Assembly: GCA_964388955.1 (NCBI GenBank)
Contig: CAYMCO010000019.1
Span: 1 to 64,000, forward strand
DNA length: 64,000 nucleotides
From: CAYMCO01 sp964388955
Lineage (GTDB): Bacteria; Chloroflexota; Anaerolineae; Anaerolineales; E44-bin32
Direction: 5' to 3'
Under the pieces are notes generated by a model that saw only the letters and a list, made by a program, of their open reading frames with translations, made no database searches and was not told the origin of the DNA. The position numbers and the translations under genes are program-made. This document shows, piece after piece, positions 33,021 through 41,500 of the stretch (position 1 is the first letter of the stretch; the number at the start of each line of letters is the position of its first letter).

Positions 33021-33362
33021 AGCGCTAAAGCGCTCACTACAAACGCGCTCGAAGCCCACCGATCGCCCTCATTTCTGCGGTCNNNNNNNNNNNNNNNNNN
33101 NNNNNNNNNNNNNNNNNNNNNNNNNNNNNNNNNNNNNNNNNNNNNNNNNNNNNNNNNNNNNNNNNNNNNNNNNNNNNNNNNNGAATGGAGCGCTGAAGCG
33201 CTCACTACAAACGCGCTCGAAGCCCACCGATCGCCCTCATTTCTGCGGTCCGGGCGTACGCTCGCCGGGCGGGCCCGCCCTTCTAGCCAGCTCCGCGAAT
33301 GGAGCGCTGAAGCGCTCACTACAAACGCGCTCGAAGCCCACCGATCGCCCTTATATCTGCAA
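33021..33362. repeat. Tandem repeat array containing the assembly gap
   Basis: Three copies of a unit of about 60 bases begin at 33021, 33189 and 33303. Each starts with AGCGCT(A/G)AAGCGCTCACT, then ACAAACGCG, then a shared tail ending near CATTTCTGCGGTC. Copies two and three are 114 bases apart. The N run replaces the segment between copies one and two, so the true copy number is unknown. Frames across it are artefacts. Confidence 0.85.
33083..33182. other. Assembly gap, 100 N
   Basis: Exactly 100 undetermined bases, the common placeholder for a gap of unknown length. It sits inside a tandem repeat, the likely cause of the break. Confidence 0.98.
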
Positions 33363-33387
33363 CCCGGGATGGGAGAACTGGCCCCGC

Positions 33388-33876
33388 TCAGCCACCTTCA
33401 TCGCACCGCGAGAGCTGCACGAAGGGCTCGCCGTCCCACGCCCGGGCGAACTCCCGCCTGAATCTGAAGCCGGCTTTCTCCCAGGCGCGGCGCGCCCGCC
33501 GATTGAAGGCCGCGATGGTCACCCTGAACTCCCGGGCGCCGAAGCGCTGGCGGGCGAATTCGCACACCCGGCCGATGATCACCGGCCCGAGGCCCCGGCC
33601 CGTCAAATCCGGTCGCAGGCCCAACCCAATGTCCAACTGATCGGGGCTGTACTCCCCTCCCGGCACGCGCGCCTCAGGGCCGAAGCAGCAGAAGCCGATC
33701 AGCTCGCCCTCGCCGCGCTCAATCCGGAAGTAGCGATTGGCGGAATCCAGAAAGCTATCGAGGGCGCTCCGCTGGCTGGATGAGGTCAGGTTGTAGATGT
33801 CGTAGGGCGGGTCATATTCCCAGGTGAGGATCTCCCGGGCAGCGGCGGAGTCCATGGCTTCGAAGGTCACTTCCAT
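33388..33876 (-). CDS. GNAT N-acetyltransferase
   Basis: 162 residues. The acetyl-CoA site is LGLRPDLTGRGLGPVIIGRVCEFA, and the closing GNAT segment is FRVTIAAFNRRARRAWEKAGFRF. The N terminus (MEVTFEAMDSAAAREILTWEYDPPYDIYNL) resembles the YjaB/RimI-like group. I use the ATG at 33876, although its ribosome-binding site is weak; the frame opens 22 codons earlier. Same strand as the ABC permease upstream, 110 bases away. Confidence 0.88.
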   Translation of the reverse strand: MEVTFEAMDSAAAREILTWEYDPPYDIYNLTSSSQRSALDSFLDSANRYFRIERGEGELIGFCCFGPEARVPGGEYSPDQLDIGLGLRPDLTGRGLGPVIIGRVCEFARQRFGAREFRVTIAAFNRRARRAWEKAGFRFRREFARAWDGEPFVQLSRCDEGG

Positions 33877-33985
33877 CCCTGCGGTTCCCGCCTCGTGTCC
33901 GGCCCCAGGGCATCCCCGTACAGGGCAAGGTTGCCCTCGCACCGGGCTCCACCACGCCGGGCCATCCCGCCCAATCGTCTCCCAT

Positions 33986-34723
33986 CTAGGCGATCCATTT
34001 CCGATTCGTGTTCCAAAGGCTGATGCAGAAGAGAAGCGCGCAGAAAGCCGTGATTATCAGGAGATCCAGGCCGAGCGGGAACATCGCCGGCCCGCGGAAG
34101 GCGCCCCTCAAGATGTCCACACCGTATGTCAAGGGAAGCAGGTATGACAGCGGCCGCAGGGCAGCCGGAAGAGAGGCGATCGGGAAGAACAAGCCGCATA
34201 GAAAAATCATCGGGAAGCGGATGAAATTGGAGAATGTCTGCGCCTCGAAGACCTCGCTGACGGAGACGGCGATGAAGAATCCCAAGAATGCCGATGCCAT
34301 CGCGATCAGCAGCACGCCCGCCAAGACAGCCACCCACAGGACGTGGGAGAGATCGACCAGGAATATGCCCAAAACGATGGGCACGAGCGCGTTGACCACC
34401 CCAAACACGATGGCCCCGCTCGTCTTGGCAAGCATCAGCAGCTCCAACGGGAAAGGGGCGAGCAACAGACGGTCGAAGGAGCGATTCTTCTTTTCAAAAG
34501 TCACGGTCACGGCCAACATGGAAGTTGTGCCGAAGAGGATAGAGATGCCTACAACCCCCGGGAGGAGGGTCAGAATGCTCTCCAGACCCCCACCTGACCG
34601 GATGAAGAACATACCGGTCCAGGCAAGGGGAAAGATCAGGCCCCAACTGATGTTGGGCGGCTTGAGATAGTAGGCGCGGATATCTTTGCTCACAATGTTC
34701 CAGAAGGCGATCCAGCCCTTCAT
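33986..34723 (-). CDS. ABC-2 type transporter permease
   Basis: 245 residues with six membrane helices, ABC-2/DrrB layout. FEKKNRSFDRLLLAPFPLELLMLAKTSGAIVFG is the conserved cytoplasmic loop and FIRFPMIFLCGLFFPIASLPAALRPLSYLLPLTYGVDILRGA the final pair of helices. The ATG overlaps the ATPase stop by four bases (34720-34723). Exports an unknown compound with the ATPase; last gene of the corrinoid-protein operon. Confidence 0.93.
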   Translation of the reverse strand: MKGWIAFWNIVSKDIRAYYLKPPNISWGLIFPLAWTGMFFIRSGGGLESILTLLPGVVGISILFGTTSMLAVTVTFEKKNRSFDRLLLAPFPLELLMLAKTSGAIVFGVVNALVPIVLGIFLVDLSHVLWVAVLAGVLLIAMASAFLGFFIAVSVSEVFEAQTFSNFIRFPMIFLCGLFFPIASLPAALRPLSYLLPLTYGVDILRGAFRGPAMFPLGLDLLIITAFCALLFCISLWNTNRKWIA

Positions 34724-35730
34724 CGGCCCCCACCCATTCTTCCCTTCTCCTTCAGCATGTCATTCAATTCGATACCCGTCACTCGGATAAAGACCTCCTC
34801 CAACGAAGGCCTCATTCGTCGGGCTTCGCTCACCTCACTACCCCGTTCTTCGATGAACCGCACCAAAGGCCCAATGCCGATCTGCCCCCCCGATTCGACT
34901 CGCACTTGACTCGCGGATACGGCTTGAAATTCGAATTGGGGAAAGGCGGCGGCCAACTCATCGGACAGGTCAGAGGAGGAATTCAATACGCTGATCATCA
35001 TCACGGCCCTGCCCTGGATGGGCAGCAGAAGGTTGGCGACGCTATCCACCCTCACGATCCGGCCGTTGACAATGAACGCGATGCGATCGCACAGCCGCTC
35101 CGCCTCTTCGATATAGTGCGTGGTGAGGAATACTGTGGCCCCGGAGCGACAGAGTTCGGCGATCAGGCCCCTGATCTGTCGGGCGCTTGGCACGTCAATA
35201 CCGGTGGTCGGCTCGTCCAAGAACAAGATTTGCGGTTGGTGAATAATCCCCGCAGCGATAGTCAACTTGCGCTTCATGCCTTTCGAATAGCCCGCGTAGC
35301 TTCGATCCCCCACACCGGCCAAGTCGAACGCTTCCAGCAACTGGCGCGCTCGCGCCTCCCGCTCGCTTCTGCCCATACCGTACAGCGCTCCGCAGAAGGA
35401 CAGGTTGTCGAATCCGGTCAACTCCGGATACAGATTGCTCTCATCTGGAACCACCCCAGTCAGATGCTGAGCGGCTTTGGGATTGTTGGAGCAATCCAAT
35501 CCGGCGATACGGATTGTGCCTGCATCCGGCCTGGCAAGCCCGGTGAGCATATTGATGGTCGTCGTCTTCCCCGCCCCGTTGGGTCCGAGGAATCCGAAGA
35601 TTTCCCCCCGCAGCACATGGAAGGCGATACCGTCTACGGCAGTGACCGGGCCGAAGGTCTTCGTCAGGTCGCTGACTTCGATCAGCCTCTCCAACCCCCG
35701 TTCCTGACGGACTTTCTCACTCCCCTCCAT
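34720..35730 (-). CDS. ABC exporter ATP-binding protein (DrrA-like)
   Basis: 336 residues. Walker A GPNGAGKTT near residue 50, signature YSKGMKRKLTIAAG, Walker B ILFLDEPTTGID, switch histidine in FLTTHYIEEAE. The C-terminal 100 residues form the accessory domain typical of DrrA/CcmA-type drug and lipid exporters, ending SLEEVFIRVTG. The start overlaps the end of the GyrI-like gene by 14 bases and the stop overlaps the permease, so the cassette is translationally coupled. Confidence 0.94.
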   Translation of the reverse strand: MEGSEKVRQERGLERLIEVSDLTKTFGPVTAVDGIAFHVLRGEIFGFLGPNGAGKTTTINMLTGLARPDAGTIRIAGLDCSNNPKAAQHLTGVVPDESNLYPELTGFDNLSFCGALYGMGRSEREARARQLLEAFDLAGVGDRSYAGYSKGMKRKLTIAAGIIHQPQILFLDEPTTGIDVPSARQIRGLIAELCRSGATVFLTTHYIEEAERLCDRIAFIVNGRIVRVDSVANLLLPIQGRAVMMISVLNSSSDLSDELAAAFPQFEFQAVSASQVRVESGGQIGIGPLVRFIEERGSEVSEARRMRPSLEEVFIRVTGIELNDMLKEKGRMGGGR

Positions 35731-36172
35731 GGATCCCCCGGCCTCCGAACAAAGCCTGATCGCTCCCCCCTCGACCGCCTTGTGGTTCCCGGGACAGAAT
35801 CGGCAGGAGGAGGTGCAGTTCGGACTGGCTCCGGTAGTACTCGAGGCTGGGGCGATTCGGATCCTCCAGATATGCCCGGGCCAGGGCGACGAACCGCTCG
35901 CCGATCTCGGGGATCCGGCTTCGCCAGTTCAGCAGCTTCTCGCGCACGTACTTTCCCCCTGGGATCACCCAGGCATTCAGCCCCAACGCCTGCGGGTTGT
36001 CCTCAGGCCGGCGGGCAACGCAGGCGCGATACTGTCCGGACTTGAATGTGCCGTAGAACCTGCGACCCTTGAGCGAACCCAGCTTGGCCTCCAGCTGAGC
36101 GAAGGCGATCCGGGCGCCGGCAGGCCCCGCCTCCGATAGCACATACATGACTTCTATGTCGTCGAGCGTCAC
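35717..36172 (-). CDS. GyrI-like small-molecule-binding domain protein
   Basis: 151 residues from GTG at 36172, whose GTGA overlaps the ferredoxin TGA. The sequence VTLDDIEVMYVLSEAGPAGARIAFAQLEAKL, FYGTFKSGQYRACVA, and LNAWVIPGGKYVREKLLNW is the GyrI/SOUL-type effector-binding barrel seen alone or at the C terminus of AraC and MerR regulators. No DNA-binding domain is attached. In this operon it could bind the exported or methylated compound. A longer ATG-started frame exists but lacks such coupling. Confidence 0.75.
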   Translation of the reverse strand: MTLDDIEVMYVLSEAGPAGARIAFAQLEAKLGSLKGRRFYGTFKSGQYRACVARRPEDNPQALGLNAWVIPGGKYVREKLLNWRSRIPEIGERFVALARAYLEDPNRPSLEYYRSQSELHLLLPILSREPQGGRGGSDQALFGGRGIHGGE

Positions 36173-36432
36173 TTCAGCTCGATGGCGTTCTCCGGACATT
36201 GCAGCACGCACGCTCCGCAGGCGATGCATTTCTCGGGATCATGGAACACCACGACCCGCTTGTCATAATCCGGCGCCCAGCAACCGACGGGGCAGACTTC
36301 ATAGCACTGCCAGACCCCCCTGCATTTCTCGGGATAGAACTGGATCTGCAACCGCCGCAGCTCCCTGGCAAATTCGAGATGTTCCTTCAAAGATGATCGC
36401 AATGTCGGCTCTGTATCCACGGCTACCCCCAT
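36169..36432 (-). CDS. Small ferredoxin, HgcB-like partner
   Basis: 87 residues, two iron-sulfur segments. The C-terminal one is classical (CIACGACVLQCP). The first reads CRGVWQCYEVCPVGCW: the second cysteine expected in C-x2-C is replaced by V, though an additional cysteine follows in VGCW. It starts ten bases inside the end of the HgcA-like gene, as HgcB follows HgcA in mercury methylators. Unlike HgcB it lacks a terminal cysteine pair (it ends ENAIELK). Likely passes electrons to reduce the corrinoid cobalt; inferred. Confidence 0.85.
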   Translation of the reverse strand: MGVAVDTEPTLRSSLKEHLEFARELRRLQIQFYPEKCRGVWQCYEVCPVGCWAPDYDKRVVVFHDPEKCIACGACVLQCPENAIELK

Positions 36433-38069
36433 CCGACGAATCGCGGGATCAACCAATAGGCCGCTCCCAACACAAGGCCGATCACGGCCTCCGAACCCCA
36501 ATTAGTCTGCTCGCCGCGCATGAGCGGCGACATACCCTGAAGCTCAGCGGCAGTGAACACGGAGAGCCCGATTAGGCCGACGCTCCATCGGAAGTATTGC
36601 TCGGTGGATAGCGGATCCGAGATCCCCGTGTAGATCAGGAGCCCCACCAGGGCGATCGCCGCCAGCGGAATGCTCTTGTAGAGACCGTCCCGGCCGGGGA
36701 GCCAGGGGTGCACAACCGCATAGAAGTATGATAGCCCCAGCAGGCTGGCTGCGATCGGCGGAAACATGGCCCGCCAGAACAGCCAGACGGGTAGCAGGAT
36801 CAGCAAGCCGTAGAAGCCCAGCGTGACAGTGACCATCTCCAGGCGGTCTCTGAGCGGAAAGCGGACCCAGCGCATGGCGTCGGTCTTTTTCCGTCCGCCG
36901 GCCAAATAGGCCGGGATGTCCCGGGCGCGGGCGGGCCCCCAATGCACCCCCCATTTGGTTTCCTTGCGGATACGCCATCCGTCTACCCCGTTGGCGCACA
37001 GCTGGGGAAGGATCAGGGCGTGATGATCCACGACCGTCTCCAGGTGAGAGGATTTCACCGCCGAAATCACTTTTCCAGCCGTGAAGTAACCACCCCCTGC
37101 TGCGCACCAGACGTTGATCCCCGCTGAATCCGCCGCCAACAACCAGGCGTCCACCTTGCCATCGATCGCCCGAAGCAGGCGGCGGACGGTGAGATCAAAG
37201 TTGCCGGTCACCAAGACGGGAGAGTGCGAATCCGGGTTCCCCACGGCATAGAGGCCCGGCGGCACTTTGGGGTATGGCGGGATGATGCGGAAGAAGAGCA
37301 GCCACAGGTCCAGGGCCAATGTGCGCAGGGTGACCCGGTGCTTCAGCCGCCCAGCGACCACGGGAGGCAGTGCGGCAGGCACTTCACCCGGTGCCGCCTC
37401 CGCTTCGCTCATCTCCTTGAGATCCGCGGCATAGATCATCAGTGTCCCCGCGAGAAAGCGCTCAGTCCTGCGGAGGCGGAACCCCGTGCGGACCAACTGT
37501 CGATCGAAGTCACGCAACGCTGCCGTGCCGGTGCGGGTGAGCAACCATGTGAGCAACGCCAGCGGAGATCGGAGCAGATAGTAAAGAAGGCGGTTGAAGC
37601 CTCCGGCCGGGAGTACCTCATCTGCGATTAGCAGCTTGCCGTCAGGTGCGAGGAGCTTCTCGCACGCTTGCAGGACATAGCCGCGCTCACCCAGCGGGAT
37701 CTCACTGAACACCAAAGTCGAGACGACCAAATCGAAAGATCCCTCGGGAAAATGCTCCCCGATCAGCGCGGCGTCCATGAACTGCAGGTCCACGCGCTCT
37801 TTGAGACCGCCGTCTTTGATCCTCTTCTCGGCCTCAGCCAGCATGGCCGGCGAGGCGTCGATGGCGGTGACAGCAGCTCCCTTTGCCGCCATCATGGCGC
37901 TGAGCGCCCCGGTGCCGCATCCGATCTCCAGGACCCGCAGTTCCGGCTGGACATACTCGTCCACAATCATCTGCCTGAGGCGCTGGATCTTCCCCAGGGT
38001 CAAGATCCGGATCCCCCGGTCGTAGTCCGCCGGCCGTGTCTCCAACCATTTCATGAAGACAGTAGCCAT
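36423..38069 (-). CDS. SAM-methyltransferase / HgcA-like corrinoid membrane protein fusion
   Basis: 548 residues in three parts. Residues 1-215 are a class I methyltransferase (motif I VLEIGCGTGAL at 46-56, then VTAIDASPAML). Residues 250-395 resemble the corrinoid-binding CdhD/HgcA domain, with VLVTGNFDLTVRRL and NVWCAAGG at 319-326 followed by LILPQLCANGVDG. True HgcA has N-V/I-W-C-A-A/G-G-K; here the lysine is G326. Cys322 would be the cobalt ligand. Residues 408-548 hold five membrane helices, as in HgcA. It heads a five-gene overlapping operon. Suggested role: SAM- or corrinoid-dependent methyl transfer at the membrane; substrate unknown. Confidence 0.85.
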   Translation of the reverse strand: MATVFMKWLETRPADYDRGIRILTLGKIQRLRQMIVDEYVQPELRVLEIGCGTGALSAMMAAKGAAVTAIDASPAMLAEAEKRIKDGGLKERVDLQFMDAALIGEHFPEGSFDLVVSTLVFSEIPLGERGYVLQACEKLLAPDGKLLIADEVLPAGGFNRLLYYLLRSPLALLTWLLTRTGTAALRDFDRQLVRTGFRLRRTERFLAGTLMIYAADLKEMSEAEAAPGEVPAALPPVVAGRLKHRVTLRTLALDLWLLFFRIIPPYPKVPPGLYAVGNPDSHSPVLVTGNFDLTVRRLLRAIDGKVDAWLLAADSAGINVWCAAGGGYFTAGKVISAVKSSHLETVVDHHALILPQLCANGVDGWRIRKETKWGVHWGPARARDIPAYLAGGRKKTDAMRWVRFPLRDRLEMVTVTLGFYGLLILLPVWLFWRAMFPPIAASLLGLSYFYAVVHPWLPGRDGLYKSIPLAAIALVGLLIYTGISDPLSTEQYFRWSVGLIGLSVFTAAELQGMSPLMRGEQTNWGSEAVIGLVLGAAYWLIPRFVGWG

Positions 38070-38514
38070 GTCCGCCCAGCCTCCTTCTGCGGCCCCAAGG
38101 TCGCCTCACTACCTATTGCACCCACGTCTGGGAGGCCTCGTGTTCCTGCAGGCCTCACCGCCCCTGGGACACCCAAGTATCCCGGGACAAGCGGGTCCGG
38201 CGCCAAGGCCTCACCACAGCACGGCACAGGCTCCTGTCCTATTGTAGCGCGATCGGAGGGATCGCCCATAGTTCTGATATAGTTTATGCACCAATCGGGC
38301 AGACCGGCGTGGCGGAGGGAGCGCAAGATGGGAGCTGGCGCCGCCCCGGCAGCGGGTATGGGCTCCCTCAGCTCCGGAATCCCGGGAGCACAGATGGACC
38401 GCCAACTGCCCTCGTAGAGGACCGGTCGAGGGCGTTGATTGCCTTCCGCGTTGGCAGGTGCTCAACGCGACCAGGCCATGGGGGCAATCCGGTGGGAAGG
38501 GGTTGGGAGTTGTC
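38070..38514. other. Divergent intergenic region
   Basis: No gene supported. It separates the HgcA-like operon from the sigma/WD40 fusion gene and must hold both promoters; I could not pick a clear -35/-10 pair. Confidence 0.5.
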
Positions 38515-41500
38515 GTGAGGCAGGGTTCGAGAGAGAACCGCAATCCGGAGGGGTGGCACCCGGGAGGCGGCTCCGGCGGGGAAGAAGATCAGCGGCTCGC
38601 ATTCTTGCTCGACACCGCGGAATCTGGAGATGCGCAAGCGCTCCGCGCCCTGATGGATCGCCACATTCGGGCCGCGATGCGCCTTGCGTGCATCTTACTG
38701 GAAGGTGAACCTGGGGGGCCACCCTCCGAACGGGATTTGTTCGAGTGTGCTCGGCGGGCGCTCGCCACCGCGGCCGCGCACCTGGCCGAGTTCAGAGGCC
38801 AGGAGAGCGTGCTGGCGTGGCTGCTTTCCTACGTTTTCAACGCCTGCACCACCCTGCGACGGCGGAGGAAGGTCCGCCGCATGCTGTCCCATCTGCCCCT
38901 GGCGAACCGTCTGACGGCAAGCCCGCCGGATCCCCCCTGCCCCTGGGTGGGAGGCGCTGCCCCGATCTGGCCCGAGGTGCGCGCCCTTCCAGAAGGACAG
39001 CGAGCCACGCTCGCGCTGTATTTCACCTTCGGCCTCTCAGTCCGTGATCTCTCTGAGGTGCTCCGAGCGAGCACGGCGCGCGCTTGGCGCCGGCTGGCCC
39101 GCGGCCTTGACACATTACTCCAAGGAAGAACTGCGCACCGTGAGGTCCGCTCGCAGCGAACCCATCACCGGGCGATTCGGAAGGGCTTGCTGGCCGGCCA
39201 TGTGGGCGGGGGACCCTCCCCCGCCCGACGACCCCCGCTCATCGAGCATCTACAAGAATGCGACGCTTGCACCGCATACGATCGCGCTGCGGCGGAATTG
39301 GTATCGGAGCTCCGCAGCACACTGCCCGGCCATCTCGCCGATCTTCAAGTCCCCGACGACGTGCGGGCTCGGCTGGAAAGCGAGGTGATCGCCAGGCTGG
39401 CGAGCGCCCAGAACGCGGCGCCTCTCACCCTCCGGCTTCGGCAACTGGCTGGGCTGGGGATCGCGGCGCTCGTTTTGGGTTTCGGCCTTCTTATGTCTAT
39501 GCGCATGGCCGGGGGCGACAATGGCACCTCCCCGCCTCCCGCCCTGGCTCCGGCCCCCACTCCCATCTCCGAGAGGGCTCAAGAATCCATCACCGTAGCG
39601 CCCGAGCCCGAACGGACCATCATCGAGAATCCTATCGTCCACTCACAGCCGAGCATTTCAGGGGGCGGGTCCCTCATCGCTTTCAGCTCCACAGATTCGT
39701 CGCTTGCGCCCGGGATCACAGGGAATGACACGCAGGTCTACGTGCTCAATGTGGAGAGGGGGAGTATTGCGTTGGTGAGCGTCACGGCTTCCGGCGAGCC
39801 CGCCAGCGCCTGGAGCGCCTGGCCGAGGCTCGCCGCCGACGGCAGCCAGGTCGTGTTCGCCTCCCAGGCGGATGATCTGAGCTCCGAAGGAGCGCAAGGC
39901 TGCCTGCCAAGCGGAGGCTGCGCGAACATCTACGTACGCAACTTGAACCTTGGGACCACTCGGCTCGTCAGTGCCCCTCTGGATGGGGTACGCTCGAACG
40001 GGGGGAGTTGGCTTCCCGAGATATCCGCCAACGGCCGCTGGATCACCTTCTGGTCCGAGGCGACCAATCTCGTATCGGGCGGGGGTTCGCCCTGTGATGA
40101 CAGGCCCGAGGGTTCGAGGTGTGCGAACCTCTACCTGTACGACCATCAAGCCGACAGACTGTGCCTGATCCCCATCGGCCGCGACATCTCGCAGGAGACG
40201 GTCACCGAGCGAACCACAATCTCGGCCGACGGCCGCGTATTGGCAGTAACGTTGAACCGGAGCGATGCCGTCGCCGAGCGGATGGGGATGCCCAATCCAT
40301 ATGACGTGTTTGTGTACCATGTCGATAGCGGCACCTTCGAATCTGTGAACGTCTCAAACGTCGGCATCCCGGGAGACCGGCCGTCGCTGCATGGCGCTAT
40401 TTCGGCGAGCGGCGAATATGTCGCCTACGCCTCCCGGGCGAGCAACCTGGCGGAAACCGATCTGCAAGGGGGTGCGAACGTGTTCCTGCATCGGATCTCC
40501 GATGGATCGACCAGCCTGGTAAGTGCCGGATCTTCGGAAGGGGCTGCCGGCAGCCGGGGAAGCGAGGCGATGGGCGAGGTCCCGAGGGGTTGGCTGCCGC
40601 AGATCGATCTCTCGGCGGAAGGCCGGACCGTGCTCTTCAGTTCGGCAGCCCCCGGTTTGACGTGGGACTCCCCGGGCTGTCCCTTTCCGACCGTCGTGGG
40701 CTGCAACGCGGTATACCTGCGCGAGGTTGCGCCGGGGCACACCGCCTTGCTCTCTCCGGCTCGGGTGGGCGGCAGCTTCTTTGGGGATATTGATCTCTCC
40801 GAAGACGGGGGTTGGGCAGTGCTGCAAGAATTCCTGTTCTCCTGCGGGCCGGAGGAAGCCTGCTCCGAGCTGTGGCTGATCGACACACGGACGGGTGAAA
40901 GCACCGGCCTGCTCCGGGAGCCCCGGCCCGGGGCGGGCGCCTCCGGAAAGCTGGCCCCCTCTCTCACCCTCCAAGCCGCAGGCAGCGTGGGCGCGCTGGC
41001 TTTCTCGCCCGACGCCATCCGGCTCGTTGCCGGCGGTGGGGACGGAGTGATCCGTGTATGGGCGCTTCCCTCCGGCGATATCCTGCGCACGCTGGAGGGT
41101 CATCGACTGCCGGTAGTCGGTCTGGCCCTCGGCCATCAGGGCGATCTGCTGTTCAGCGCCTCGCGGGATCGATCCCTGCGCGCCTGGTCGATGGCGGAGG
41201 GGACACCCCGCTACCTGACCCGAGAGGAATTCGGGGACCTCGCCGGATTGAGCGCTTCGCCGCAAGGGGACATTCTCGCGGCGGGGGGCAGCAGCCGGGT
41301 TTGGATCTGGCGTTTGGAAGATCGCGCGCCCAGCCTCATCAGGACCCTGAAAATGCGGCAGGGCGCGGTCACGAGTGTGGCCCTGGCGGCGGAGGGCGGT
41401 CTGGTCGCAGTGGGTAGCACCGATGGTAGCGTCTGGATCTACCGGCTGGCGGACGGCAGACTGCTTCTTCGAGTGGGAGATCAGCGGGATAAGATCCTCG

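Noticed and set aside
36423..38069. Calling the fusion a true mercury-methylating HgcA
   Set aside because: The motif lysine is replaced by glycine, a methyltransferase is fused, and the ferredoxin lacks HgcB's terminal cysteines. HgcA-like paralogue is the safer reading.
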